Shown: positions 11,037-24,050 of the stretch, one piece after another
Numbering within the stretch: the first letter of the stretch is position 1
Layout: the number at the start of each line of letters is the position of its first letter
Source of the DNA: Hydractinia symbiolongicarpus
Lineage: Eukaryota > Cnidaria > Hydrozoa > Anthoathecata > Hydractiniidae
Length of the DNA stretch: 64,000 nt
Assembly: GCF_029227915.1 (NCBI RefSeq)
Contig: NC_079886.1
Span: 25,832,501 to 25,896,500, forward strand
Direction of reading: 5' to 3'
Made by a program: the position numbers and the translations under genes
The notes under the pieces: generated by a model
Seen by the model: the letters and a program-made list of their open reading frames with translations, nothing else
The model's database searches: none
Told to the model about the DNA's origin: nothing

Positions 11037-12465
11037 ACTTAATTGAACTGATTTTGGACTGTGACCTTACAAATGTGATGAATGAGACAATTGGACTCCA
11101 TGAAATAACATTCTTCTTAAATTGGCATGATTGCCGGAACTCAGCGGTTAAACTGGGCGCTGTGGTAGCGCTTCATTTAAAAATGTAGATATATAAGTCA
11201 TTTTTTACTGTGGGACCAATCCTAGCCGTTATCAAACGCTGAAGAAATTAAGACATTTTCGAAAACTACATTGCATTGATTTTCCAACGGTATCAGTCCG
11301 TTTTAATTAGAACGCTTGGGTCACATTTTCGTACCACCATGTATTTAGCGACATTTTTCTGATATTACTAGGTTGCATCGCTTTTAACAGTGAAACAATT
11401 GACTGTGGGACTTAATTGAACTCATTTTGGACTTTAACTTTATAAATGTGATAATTGAAACAAATGGACTCCAAGAAATAACAATGTTCTGAATTTGACA
11501 TGATTGCTAGAGCTCAGCGATTACACTGGGCGCTGTGGTAGCGCTTCAGTTAAAGGTGTAGATATATTAGTCATTTTTGACTGTGGGACCAATCTTAGCC
11601 GTTATCCCACGCTGAAGAAATAGAGACAGTTTCAAAAACTTCATTTCATTGACTTTCTCACGGTATCAGGCCGTTTCTGTTACAACGGTTGCGTCACATA
11701 TTCGTACCAACATGCGTTTAGCGATAGTTTTCTGATATTACTAGGTTGTATCGCTCTTAACAGTGAAACGATTGACTGTGGGACTTGATTGAACTGATTT
11801 TGGACTTTAACTTTATAAGTGTGATAATTAAGACAATTGAACTCCAAGAAATAACAATGTTCTGAATTTGACATGATTGCTAGAACTCAGCGATTACACT
11901 GGGCGCAGTGGTAGCGCTTCATTTAAAAATGCAGATAAATATGTCATTTTTTACTGTGGGACCAATCCTAGCCGTTATCGAACGCTGAAGAAATTGAGAC
12001 ATTTTCGAAAACTACATTGCATTGATTTTCCAACGGTATCAGTCCGTTTCAATTAGAACGCTTGGGTGATATTTTCGTAGCAACATGTATTTAGCGACAT
12101 TTTTCTGATATTACTAGGTTGCATCGCTTTTAACAATGAAACAATTGACCGTGGGACTTAATTGAACTCATTTTGGACTTTAACTTTATAAATGTGATAA
12201 TTGAAACAAATGGACTCCAAGAAATAACAATGTTCTGAATTTGACATGATTGCTAGAGCTCAGCGATTACACTGGGCGCTGTGGTAGCGCTTCACTTAAA
12301 GGTGTAGATATATTAGTCATTTTTTACTGTGGGACCAATCTTAGCCGTTATCGCACGCTGAAGAAATAGAGACAGTTTCAAAAACTTCATTTCATTGACT
12401 TTCTAACGGTATCAGTCCGTTTCTGTTACAACGGTTGCGTCACATATTCGTACCAACATGCGTTT
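9601..12465. repeat. Tandem satellite segment with 3,727-bp offset, copy 1
   Basis: Repeats at 13,329-16,192. GTTGGTTCAC at 10,571 and 14,298, and CACTTAAAGG at 12,293 and 16,020, both give 3,727, which is ten monomers minus 3 bases. The left edge is where ATTGAACTCTAAG begins to match (upstream the two copies belong to different subtypes). The right edge is where ATGCGTTTAGC (12,458) is faced by ATGTATTTAGC (about 16,185). It overlaps the 5.8-kb segment, showing successive rounds of duplication. Confidence 0.82.
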
Positions 12466-13190
12466 AGCGATAGTTTTCTGATATTACTAGGTTGTATCGC
12501 TCTTAACAGTGAAACGATTGACTGTGGGACTTGATTGAACTGATTTTGGACTTTAACTTTATAAGTGTGATAATTAAGACAATTGAACTCCAAGAAATAA
12601 CAATGTTCTGAATTTGACATGATTGCTAGAACTCAGCGATTACACTGGGCGCAGTGGTAGCGCTTCATTTAAAAATGCAGATAAATATGTCATTTTTTAC
12701 TGTGGGACCAATCCTAGCCGTTATCGAACGCTGAAGAAATTGAGACATTTTCGAAAACTACATTGCATTGATTTTCCAACGGTATCAGTCCGTTTCAATT
12801 AGAACGCTTGGGTGATATTTTCGTAGCAACATGTATTTAGCGACATTTTTCTGATATTACTAGGTTGCATCGCTTTTAACAATGAAACAATTGACCGTGG
12901 GACTTAATTGAACTCATTTTGGACTTTAACTTTATAAATGTGATAATTGAAACAAATGGACTCCAAGAAATAACAATGTTCTGAATTTGACATGATTGCT
13001 AGAGCTCAGCGATTACACTGGGCGCTGTGGTAGCGCTTCACTTAAAGGTGTAGATATATTAGTCATTTTTTACTGTGGGACCAATCTTAGCCGTTATCGC
13101 ACGCTGAAGAAATAGAGACAGTTTCAAAAACTTCATTTCATTGACTTTCTAACGGTATCAGTCCGTTTCTGTTACAACGGTTGCGTCACA
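11700..13190. repeat. Two-monomer unit doubled in tandem (746 bp x 2)
   Basis: The 746-bp stretch starting with CCAACATGCGTTTAGC near 11,707 is repeated exactly 746 bp later, and the second copy ends near 13,190. Both contain GCGCAGTGG (11,903 and 12,649), ATAAATATGTCATTTT, the TTGGGTGATATTTTCGTAGC variant (near 12,062 and 12,808) and TTGACCGTGGG. 746 is exactly two monomers. No base difference was noticed between the copies, so the event looks recent. Confidence 0.85.
11903..11917 (+). other. tRNA D-arm-like variant of the hairpin
   Basis: Here the hairpin reads GCGC-AGTGGTA-GCGC. That is the layout of a tRNA D arm: a 4-bp stem, a loop starting with A14 and containing G18 G19, then A21, and a closing stem. 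It also resembles a polymerase III A box (TGGCNNAGTGG) apart from the first base. The same variant occurs at 12,649, 15,630, 18,981, 21,588 and 34,623. Near 8,548 there is a form with a G-T pair (GTGC/GCGC). The commoner monomers have T in place of A14. No acceptor stem or anticodon arm is seen around it, so this is not a tRNA gene; at most it is a relic or chance likeness. Confidence 0.35.
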
Positions 13191-13328
13191 TATTCGTACC
13201 AACATGTATTTAGCGATATTTTTCTAATATTACTAGATTGCATCCCTTTTAAAAGTGAAACGATTGAATGTGGGAGTTAATTGAACTGGTTTTGGACTTT
13301 AACTTTATAAATGCAATAATTGAGAGAA

Positions 13329-16192
13329 TTGAACTCTAAGAAATAACAATGTTCTGAATTTGACATGATTGCTAGAACTCAGCGATTACACTGGGCGTTG
13401 TGGTAGCGCTTCATTTAAAAATGCAGATAAATAAGTCATTTTTTACTGTAGGACCAATCCTAGCTGTTATCGCACGCTGAAGAAATAGACACAGTTTCAA
13501 AAACTCATTTCATAGACTTTCTAACGGGATCAGTCCGTTTCTGTTACAACGGTTGCGTCACATATTCGTACCAACATGTATTTAGCGATATTTTTCTGAT
13601 ATTACTAGATTGCATCGCTTTTAACAGTGAAACGATTGAATGTGGGAGTTAATTGAACTGATTTTGGACTTTAACTTTATAAATGCAATAATTGAGAGAA
13701 TTGAACTCCAAGAAATAAAATTATTCTGAATTTGACATGATTGCTAGAACTCAGCGATTACACTGGGCGCTGTGGTAGCGCTTCATTTAAAAATGTAGAT
13801 ATGTAAGTCATTTTTTACTGTGGGACCAATCCTAGCCGTTATCGCACGCTGAAGAAATTGAGACAGTTTCAAAAACTACATTTCATTGACTTTCTAACGG
13901 TGTCAGCCCGTTTGAGTGATAACGGTTGGGTCACATTTTCGTACCAACATGTATTTAGCGATATTTTTCTGATATTACTAGGTTGCATCGCTTTTAACAG
14001 TGAAACGATTGACTGTGGGACTTAATTGAACTGATTTTGGACTGTAACTTTATAAGTGTGATAATTGAGGCAATTGAACTCCAAGAAATAACAATGTTCT
14101 GAATTTGACATGATTGCTAGAACTCAGCGATTACACTGGGCGCTGTGGTAGCGCTTCATTTAAAAATGCAGATAAATAAGTCATTTTTTACTGTAGGACC
14201 AATCCTAGCTCTTATCGCACGCTGAAGAAATAGAGACAGTTTCAAAAACTACATTTCATTTCCTTTCTAACGGTGTCAGTCCGTTTGAGTTGCAATGGTT
14301 GGTTCACATATTTGTACCAACATGTATTTAGCGATATTTTTCTAATATTACTAGATTGCATCCCTTTTAAAAGTGAAACGATTGAATGTGGGAGTTAATT
14401 GAACTGGTTTTGGACTTTAACTTTATAAATGCAATAATTGAGAGAATTGAACTCCAAGAAATAAAATTATTCTGAATTTGACATGATTGCTAGAACTCAG
14501 CGATTACACTGGGCGCTGTGGTAGCGCTTCATTTAAAAATGTAGATATGTAAGTCAGTTTTTACTGTGCGACCAATCCTAGCCGTTATCGCACGCTGAAG
14601 AAATTGAGACAGTTTCAAAAACTACATTTCATTGACTTTCTAACGGTGTCAGCCCGTGAGTTATAACGGTTGGGTCACATTTTCGTACCAACATGTATTA
14701 AGCGATATTTTTCTGATATTACTAGGTTGCATCGCTTTTAACAGTGAAACGATTGACTGTGGGACTTAATTGAACTGATTTTGGACTGTGACCTTACAAA
14801 TGTGATGAATGAGACAATTGGACTCCATGAAATAACATTCTTCTTAAATTGGCATGATTGCCGGAACTCAGCGGTTAAACTGGGCGCTGTGGTAGCGCTT
14901 CATTTAAAAATGTAGATATATAAGTCATTTTTTACTGTGGGACCAATCCTAGCCGTTATCAAACGCTGAAGAAATTAAGACATTTTCGAAAACTACATTG
15001 CATTGATTTTCCAACGGTATCAGTCCGTTTTAATTAGAACGCTTGGGTCACATTTTCGTACCACCATGTATTTAGCGACATTTTTCTGATATTACTAGGT
15101 TGCATCGCTTTTAACAGTGAAACAATTGACTGTGGGACTTAATTGAACTCATTTTGGACTTTAACTTTATAAATGTGATAATTGAAACAAATGGACTCCA
15201 AGAAATAACAATGTTCTGAATTTGACATGATTGCTAGAGCTCAGCGATTACACTGGGCGCTGTGGTAGCGCTTCAGTTAAAGGTGTAGATATATTAGTCA
15301 TTTTTGACTGTGGGACCAATCTTAGCCGTTATCCCACGCTGAAGAAATAGAGACAGTTTCAAAAACTTCATTTCATTGACTTTCTCACGGTATCAGGCCG
15401 TTTCTGTTACAACGGTTGCGTCACATATTCGTACCAACATGCGTTTAGCGATAGTTTTCTGATATTACTAGGTTGTATCGCTCTTAACAGTGAAACGATT
15501 GACTGTGGGACTTGATTGAACTGATTTTGGACTTTAACTTTATAAGTGTGATAATTAAGACAATTGAACTCCAAGAAATAACAATGTTCTGAATTTGACA
15601 TGATTGCTAGAACTCAGCGATTACACTGGGCGCAGTGGTAGCGCTTCATTTAAAAATGCAGATAAATATGTCATTTTTTACTGTGGGACCAATCCTAGCC
15701 GTTATCGAACGCTGAAGAAATTGAGACATTTTCGAAAACTACATTGCATTGATTTTCCAACGGTATCAGTCCGTTTCAATTAGAACGCTTGGGTGATATT
15801 TTCGTAGCAACATGTATTTAGCGACATTTTTCTGATATTACTAGGTTGCATCGCTTTTAACAATGAAACAATTGACCGTGGGACTTAATTGAACTCATTT
15901 TGGACTTTAACTTTATAAATGTGATAATTGAAACAAATGGACTCCAAGAAATAACAATGTTCTGAATTTGACATGATTGCTAGAGCTCAGCGATTACACT
16001 GGGCGCTGTGGTAGCGCTTCACTTAAAGGTGTAGATATATTAGTCATTTTTTACTGTGGGACCAATCTTAGCCGTTATCGCACGCTGAAGAAATAGAGAC
16101 AGTTTCAAAAACTTCATTTCATTGACTTTCTAACGGTATCAGTCCGTTTCTGTTACAACGGTTGCGTCACATATTCGTACCAACATGTATTT
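13329..16192. repeat. Tandem satellite segment with 3,727-bp offset, copy 2
   Basis: Second copy of 9,601-12,465. It carries the same run of variants, including GGCGTTGTGG at the first hairpin, CATAGACTTTCTAACGGGATC near 13,510, CTCTTATCGC near 14,210, the ATGTATTAAGCG variant near 14,693 and ATGCGTTTAGC near 15,438. Its first junction (about 13,310-13,335) joins an AATGCAATAATTGAGAG monomer to the TCTAAG variant, so the breakpoint lies inside a monomer at equivalent positions. Confidence 0.82.
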
Positions 16193-19100
16193 AGCGATAT
16201 TTTTCTAATATTACTAGATTGCATCCCTTTTAAAAGTGAAACGATTGAATGTGGGAGTTAATTGAACTGGTTTTGGACTTTAACTTTATAAATGCAATAA
16301 TTGAGAGAATTGAACTCCAAGAAATAAAATTATTCTGAATTTGACATGATGGCTAGAACTCAGCGATTACACTGGGCGCTGTGGTAGCGCTTCATTTAAA
16401 AATGTAGATATGTAAGTCAGTTTTTACTGTGCGACCAATCCTAGCCGTTATCGCACGCTGAAGAAATTGAGACAGTTTCAAAAACTACATTTCATTGACT
16501 TTCTAACGGTGTCAGCCCGTGAGTTATAACAGTTGGGTCACATTTTCGTACCAACATGTATTTAGCGATATTTTTCTGATATTACTAGGTTGCATCGCTT
16601 TTAACAGTGAAACGATTGACTGTGGGAGTTAATTGAACTGGTTTTGGACTTTAACTTTATAAATGCAATAATTGAGAGAATTGAACTCCAAGAAATAAAA
16701 TTATTCTGAATTTGACATGATTGCTAGAACTCAGCGATTACACTGGGCGCTGTGGTAGCGCTTCATTTAAAAATGTAGATATGTAAGTCAGTTTTTACTG
16801 TGTGACCAATCCTAGCCGTTATCGCACGCTGAAGAAATTGAGACAGTTTCAAAAACTACATTTCATTGACTTTCTAACGGTGTCAGCCCGTGAGTTATAA
16901 CGGTTGGGTCACATTTTCGTACCAACATGTATTTAGCGATATTTTTCTGATATTACTAGGTTGCATCGCTTTTAACAGTGAAACGATTGACTGTGGGCCT
17001 TAATTGAACTGATTTTGGACTGTGACCTTACAAATGTGATGAATGAGACAATTGGACTCCATGAAATAACATTCTTCTTAAATTGGCATGATTGCCGGAA
17101 CTCAGCGGTTAAACTGGGCGCTGTGGTAGCGCTTCATTTAAAAATGTAGATATATAAGTCATTTTTTACTGCGGGACCAATCCTAGCCGTTATCGAACGC
17201 TGAAGAAATTAAGACATTTTCGAAAACTACATTGCATTGATTTTCCAACGGTATCAGTCCGTTTCAATTAGAACGCTTGGGTCACATTTTCGTACCAACA
17301 TGTATTTAGCGACATTTTTCTGATATTACTAGGTTGCATCGCTTTTAACAGTGAAACAATTGACTGTGGGATTTAATTGAACTCATTTTGGACTTTAACT
17401 TTATCAATGTGATAATTGAAACAAATGGACTCCAAGAAATAACAATGTTCTGAATTTGACATGATTGGTAGAGCTCAGCGATTACACTGGGCGCTGTGGT
17501 AGCGCTTCAGTTATAGGTGTAGATATATTAGTCATTTTTGACTGTGGGACCAATCTTAGCCGTTATCCCACGCTGAAGAAATAGAGACAGTTTCAAAAAC
17601 TTTACTTCATTGACTTTCTAACGGTATCAGGCCGTTTCTGTTACAACGGTTGCGTCACATATTCGTACCAACATGTATTTAGCGATATTTTTCTAATATT
17701 ACTAGATTGCATCCCTTTTAAAAGTGAAACGATTGAATGTGGGAGTTAATTGAACTGGTTTTGGACTTTAACTTTATAAATGCAATAATTGAGAGAATTG
17801 AACTCCAAGAAATAAAATTATTCTGAATTTGACATGATTGCTAGAACTCAGCGATTACACTGGGCGCTGTGGTAGCGCTTCATTTAAAAATGTAGATATG
17901 TAAGTCAGTTTTTACTGTGCGACTAATCCTAGCCGTTATCGCACGCTGAAGAAATTGAGACAGTTTCAAAAACTACATTTCATTGACTTTCTAACGGTGT
18001 CAGCCCGTGAGTTATAACGGTTGGGTCACATTTTCGTACCAACATGTATTAAGCGATATTTTTCTGATATTACTAGGTTGCATCGCTTTTAACAGTGAAA
18101 CGATTGACTGTGGGACTTAATTGAACTGATTTTGGACTGTGACCTTACAAATGTGATGAATGAGACAATTGGACTCCATGAAATAACATTCTTCTTAAAT
18201 TGGCATGATTGCCGGAACTCAGCGGTTAAACTGGGCGCTGTGGTAGCGCTTCATTTAAAAATGTAGATATATAAGTCATTTTTTACTGTGGGACCAATCC
18301 TAGCCGTTATCAAACGCTGAAGAAATGAAGACATTTTCGAAAACTACATTGCATTGATTTTCCAACGGTATCAGTCCGTTTTAATTAGAACGCTTGGGTC
18401 ACATTTTCGTACCACCATGTATTTAGCGACATTTTTCTGATATTACTAGGTTGCATCGCTTTTAACAGTGAAACAATTGACTGTGGGACTTAATTGAACT
18501 CATTTTGGACTTTAACTTTATAAATGTGATAATTGAAACAAATGGACTCCAAGAAATAACAATGTTCTGAATTTGACATGATTGCTAGAGCTCAGCGATT
18601 ACACTGGGCGCTGTGGTAGCGCTTCAGTTAAAGGTGTAGATATATTAGTCATTTTTGACTGTGGGACCAATCTTAGCCGTTATCCCACGCTGAAGAAATA
18701 GAGACAGTTTCAAAAACTTCATTTCATTGACTTTCTAACGGTATCAGGCCGTTTCTGTTACAACGGTTGCGTCACATATTCGTACCAACATGCGTTTAGC
18801 GATAGTTTTCTGATATTACTAGGTTGTATCGCTCTTAACAGTGAAACGATTGACTGTGGGACTTGATTGAACTGATTTTGGACTTTAACTTTATAAGTGT
18901 GATAATTAAGACAATTGAACTCCAAGAAATAACAATGTTCTGAATTTGACATGATTGCTAGAACTCAGCGATTACACTGGGCGCAGTGGTAGCGCTTCAT
19001 TTAAAAATGCAGATAAATAAGTCATTTTTTACTGTAGGACCAATCCTAGCTGTTATCGCACGCTGAAGAAATAGAGACAGTTTCAAAAAATACATTTAAT

Positions 19101-21466
19101 TGACTTTCTAACGGTATCAGTCCGTTTCAGTTACAACGGTTGCGTCACATATTCGTACCAACATGTATTTATCGATATTTTTCTGATATTACTAGGTTGT
19201 ATCGCTTTTAACAGTGAAACGATTGACTGTGGGACTTAATTAAACTGATTTTGGACTTTAACTTTTTAAGTGTGATAATTAAGACAATTAAACTCCAAGA
19301 AATAACAATGTTCTGAATTTGACATAATTGCTAGAACTCAGCGATTACACTGGGCGCTGTGGTAGCGCTACATTTAAAAATGCAGATAAATAAGTCATTT
19401 TTTACAGTAGGACCAATCCTAGCTGTTATCGCATGCTGAAGAAATAGAGACATTTTCAAAAACTACATTTCATTGACTTTCTAACGGTATCAGTCCGTTT
19501 CAGTTACAACGGTTGCGTCACATATTCGTACCAACATGTATTTAGCGATATTTTTCTGATATTACTAGGTTGTAACGCTTTTAACAGTGAAACGATTGAC
19601 TGTGGGACTTAATTGAACTGATAGTGGACTTTAACTTTATAAGTGTGATAATTGAGACAATTGGACTCAAAGAAATAACAATGTTCTGAATTTGACATGA
19701 TTGCTAGAACTCAGCGATTACACTGGGCGCTGTTGTAGCGCTTCATTTGAAAATGCAGATAAATAAGTCATTTTTTACTGTAGGACCAATCCTAGCTGTT
19801 ATCGCACGCTGAAGAAATAGAGACAGTTTCAAAAACTACATTTCATTTCCTTTCTAACTGTATCAGTCCGTTTCAGTTACAACGGTTGCGTCACATATTT
19901 GTACCAACATGTATTTTGCGATATTTTTCTGATACAAGTAGGTTGCATCGCTTTTAACAGTGAAACGATTGACTGTGGGACTTAATTGAACTGATTTTGG
20001 ACTTTAACTTTATAAGTGTGTTATTAAGACAATTGAACTCTAAGAAATAACAATGTTCTGAATTTGACATGATTGCTAGAACTCAGCGATTACACTGGGC
20101 GTTGTGGTAGCGCTTCATTTAAAAATGCAGATAAATAAGTCATTTTTTACTGTAGGACCAATCCTAGCTGTTATCGCACGCTGAAGAAATAGACACAGTT
20201 TCAAAAACTCATTTCATAGACTTTCTAACGGGATCAGTCCGTTTCTGTTACAACGGTTGCGTCACATATTCGTACCAACATGTATTTAGCGATATTTTTC
20301 TGATATTACTAGATTGCATCGCTTTTAACAGTGAAACGATTGAATGTGGGAGTTAATTGAACTGATTTTGGACTTTAACTTTATAAATGCAATAATTGAG
20401 AGAATTGAACTCCAAGAAATAAAATTATTCTGAATTTGACATGATTGCTAGAACTCAGCGATTACACTGGGCGCTGTGGTAGCGCTTCATTTAAAAATGT
20501 AGATATGTAAGTCATTTTTTACTGTGGGACCAATCCTAGCCGTTATCGCACGCTGAAGAAATTGAGACAGTTTCAAAAACTACATTTCATTGACTTTCTA
20601 ACGGTGTCAGCCCGTTTGAGTGATAACGGTTGGGTCACATTTTCGTACCAACATGTATTTAGCGATATTTTTCTGATATTACTAGGTTGCATCGCTTTTA
20701 ACAGTGAAACGATTGACTGTGGGACTTAATTGAACTGATTTTGGACTGTAACTTTATAAGTGTGATAATTGAGGCAATTGAACTCCAAGAAATAACAATG
20801 TTCTGAATTTGACATGATTGCTAGAACTCAGCGATTACACTGGGCGCTGTGGTAGCGCTTCATTTAAAAATGCAGATAAATAAGTCATTTTTTACTGTAG
20901 GACCAATCCTAGCTCTTATCGCACGCTGAAGAAATAGAGACAGTTTCAAAAACTACATTTCATTTCCTTTCTAACGGTGTCAGTCCGTTTGAGTTGCAAT
21001 GGTTGGTTCACATATTTGTACCAACATGTATTTAGCGATATTTTTCTAATATTACTAGATTGCATCCCTTTTAAAAGTGAAACGATTGAATGTGGGAGTT
21101 AATTGAACTGGTTTTGGACTTTAACTTTATAAATGCAATAATTGAGAGAATTGAACTCCAAGAAATAAAATTATTCTGAATTTGACATGATTGCTAGAAC
21201 TCAGCGATTACACTGGGCGCTGTGGTAGCGCTTCATTTAAAAATGTAGATATGTAAGTCAGTTTTTACTGTGCGACCAATCCTAGCCGTTATCGCACGCT
21301 GAAGAAATTGAGACAGTTTCAAAAACTACATTTCATTGACTTTCTAACGGTGTCAGCCCGTGAGTTATAACGGTTGGGTCACATTTTCGTACCAACATGT
21401 ATTAAGCGATATTTTTCTGATATTACTAGGTTGCATCGCTTTTAACAGTGAAACGATTGACTGTGG
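15664..21466. repeat. About 5.8-kb satellite segment, copy 2
   Basis: Second copy of 5,235-11,036. It keeps the order of subtypes: C-type, two monomers with the CCCGTGAG gap, the GTGGGCC marker at 16,993, a C-type with ATGCGTTTAGC at about 18,790, then B-types with TTTACAGTAGGACC, TGATAGTGGAC and GATACAAGTAGG. Differences visible by eye are single bases, for example GATGGCTAG at about 16,350 where most copies have GATTGCTAG. The right edge falls inside a monomer near 21,466. Confidence 0.85.
18860..21033. repeat. Seven-monomer-offset segment, copy 1
   Basis: Repeats at 21,467-23,640 with an offset of 2,607 (GTTGGTTCAC at 21,002 and 23,609; the GCGC-AGTGGTA-GCGC hairpin at 18,981 and 21,588). 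That is seven monomers minus 4 bases. The contents are B-types in a fixed order: TTTACAGTAGG, TGATAGTGGAC, GCTGTTGTAGCGC, GATACAAGTAGG, TAAGTGTGTTATTAAG, CGGGATCAG and GAGTGATAACGG. Copy 1 ends where TGTATTTAGCGATATTTTTC is faced by TGTATTTTGCG in copy 2. Confidence 0.85.
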
Positions 21467-23640
21467 GACTTGATTGAACTGATTTTGGACTTTAACTTTA
21501 TAAGTGTGATAATTAAGACAATTGAACTCCAAGAAATAACAATGTTCTGAATTTGACATGATTGCTAGAACTCAGCGATTACACTGGGCGCAGTGGTAGC
21601 GCTTCATTTAAAAATGCAGATAAATAAGTCATTTTTTACTGTAGGACCAATCCTAGCTGTTATCGCACGCTGAAGAAATAGAGACAGTTTCAAAAACTAC
21701 ATTTAATTGACTTTCTAACGGTATCAGTCCGTTTCAGTTACAACGGTTGCGTCACATATTCGTACCAACATGTATTTATCGATATTTTTCTGATATTACT
21801 AGGTTGTATCGCTTTTAACAGTGAAACGATTGACTGTGGGACTTAATTAAACTGATTTTGGACTTTAACTTTTTAAGTGTGATAATTAAGACAATTAAAC
21901 TCCAAGAAATAACAATGTTCTGAATTTGACATAATTGCTAGAACTCAGCGATTACACTGGGCGCTGTGGTAGCGCTACATTTAAAAATGCAGATAAATAA
22001 GTCATTTTTTACAGTAGGACCAATCCTAGCTGTTATCGCACGCTGAAGAAATAGAGACATTTTCAAAAACTACATTTCATTGACTTTCTAACGGTATCAG
22101 TCCGTTTCAGTTACAACGGTTGCGTCACATATTCGTACCAACATGTATTTAGCGATATTTTTCTGATATTACTAGGTTGTAACGCTTTTAACAGTGAAAC
22201 GATTGACTGTGGGACTTAATTGAACTGATAGTGGACTTTAACTTTATAAGTGTGATAATTGAGACAATTGGACTCAAAGAAATAACAATGTTCTGAATTT
22301 GACATGATTGCTAGAACTCAGCGATTACACTGGGCGCTGTTGTAGCGCTTCATTTGAAAATGCAGATAAATAAGTCATTTTTTACTGTAGGACCAATCCT
22401 AGCTGTTATCGCACGCTGAAGAAATAGAGACAGTTTCAAAAACTACATTTCATTTCCTTTCTAACTGTATCAGTCCGTTTCAGTTACAACGGTTGCGTCA
22501 CATATTTGTACCAACATGTATTTTGCGATATTTTTCTGATACAAGTAGGTTGCATCGCTTTTAACAGTGAAACGATTGACTGTGGGACTTAATTGAACTG
22601 ATTTTGGACTTTAACTTTATAAGTGTGTTATTAAGACAATTGAACTCTAAGAAATAACAATGTTCTGAATTTGACATGATTGCTAGAACTCAGCGATTAC
22701 ACTGGGCGTTGTGGTAGCGCTTCATTTAAAAATGCAGATAAATAAGTCATTTTTTACTGTAGGACCAATCCTAGCTGTTATCGCACGCTGAAGAAATAGA
22801 CACAGTTTCGAAAACTCATTTCATAGACTTTCTAACGGGATCAGTCCGTTTCTGTTACAACGGTTGCGTCACATATTCGTACCAACATGTATTTAGCGAT
22901 ATTTTTCTGATATTACTAGATTGCATCGCTTTTAACAGTGAAACGATTGAATGTGGGAGTTAATTGAACTGATTTTGGACTTTAACTTTATAAATGCAAT
23001 AATTGAGAGAATTGAACTCCAAGAAATAAAATTATTCTGAATTTGACATGATTGCTAGAACTCAGCGATTACACTGGGCGCTGTGGTAGCGCTTCATTTA
23101 AAAATGTAGATATGTAAGTCATTTTTTACTGTGGGACCAATCCTAGCCGTTATCGCACGCTGAAGAAATTGAGACAGTTTCAAAAACTACATTTCATTGA
23201 CTTTCTAACGGTGTCAGCCCGTTTGAGTGATAACGGTTGGGTCACATTTTCGTACCAACATGTATTTAGCGATATTTTTCTGATATTACTAGGTTGCATC
23301 GCTTTTAACAGTGAAACGATTGACTGTGGGACTTAATTGAACTGATTTTGGACTGTAACTTTATAAGTGTGATAATTGAGGCAATTGAACTCCAAGAAAT
23401 AACAATGTTCTGAATTTGACATGATTGCTAGAACTCAGCGATTACACTGGGCGCTGTGGTAGCGCTTCATTTAAAAATGCAGATAAATAAGTCATTTTTT
23501 ACTGTAGGACCAATCCTAGCTCTTATCGCACGCTGAAGAAATAGAGACAGTTTCAAAAACTACATTTCATTTCCTTTCTAACGGTGTCAGTCCGTTTGAG
23601 TTGCAATGGTTGGTTCACATATTTGTACCAACATGTATTT
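21467..23640. repeat. Seven-monomer-offset segment, copy 2
   Basis: Second copy of 18,860-21,033, and also the left end of the larger 13-kb duplication. The monomer just before it is a mosaic: up to about 21,450 it reads ATGTATTAAGCG and GGTTGCATCGCTTTTAAC, and from about 21,463 it reads GGGACTTGATTG, typical of the ATGCGTTTAGC subtype. The switch marks a crossover or conversion inside the monomer. The same order of B-type variants occurs a third time at about 34,500-36,670. Confidence 0.85.
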
Positions 23641-23983
23641 TGCGATATTTTTCTGATACAAGTAGGTTTCATCGCTTTTAGCAGTGAAACGATTGACTGT
23701 GGGACTTAATTGAACTGATTTTGGACTTTAAATTTATAAGTGTGATAATTAAGACAATTGAACTCCAAGAAATACCAATGTTCTGAATTTGACATGATTG
23801 CTAGAACTCAGCGATTACACTGGGCGCTGTGGTAGCGCTTCATTTGAAAATGCAGATAAATAAGTCATTTTTTACTGTAGGACCAATCCTAGCTGTTATC
23901 GCACGCTGAAGATATAGACACAGTTTCAAAAACTTCATTTCATTGACTTTCTAACGGTATCAGTTCGTTTCTGTTACAACGGT

Positions 23984-24050
23984 TGGGTCACATTTTCGTA
24001 CCAACATGTATTTAGCGATATTTTTCTGATATTACTAGGTTGCATCGCTT
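23984..24050. repeat. Probable conversion tract within a monomer
   Basis: In this copy the monomer reads GGTTGGGTCACATTTTCG followed by ACTAGGTTGCATCGC. The sister copies near 37,020 and 25,100 read GGTTGCGTCACGTATTCG and AGATTGCATCGC. Several differences are clustered in under 70 bp, while the flanks on both sides (CAGTTCGTTTCTG and GATTAAATGTGGG) match. This is what a short gene-conversion patch from another subtype would look like. Confidence 0.5.

Noticed and set aside
11903-11976. A genuine tRNA gene starting at the D-arm-like hairpin
   Set aside because: No 7-bp acceptor stem, no 5-bp anticodon stem with 7-nt loop at the right distance, and no proper T arm (TTCRA) follow. Only the D-arm and a weak B-box likeness remain.
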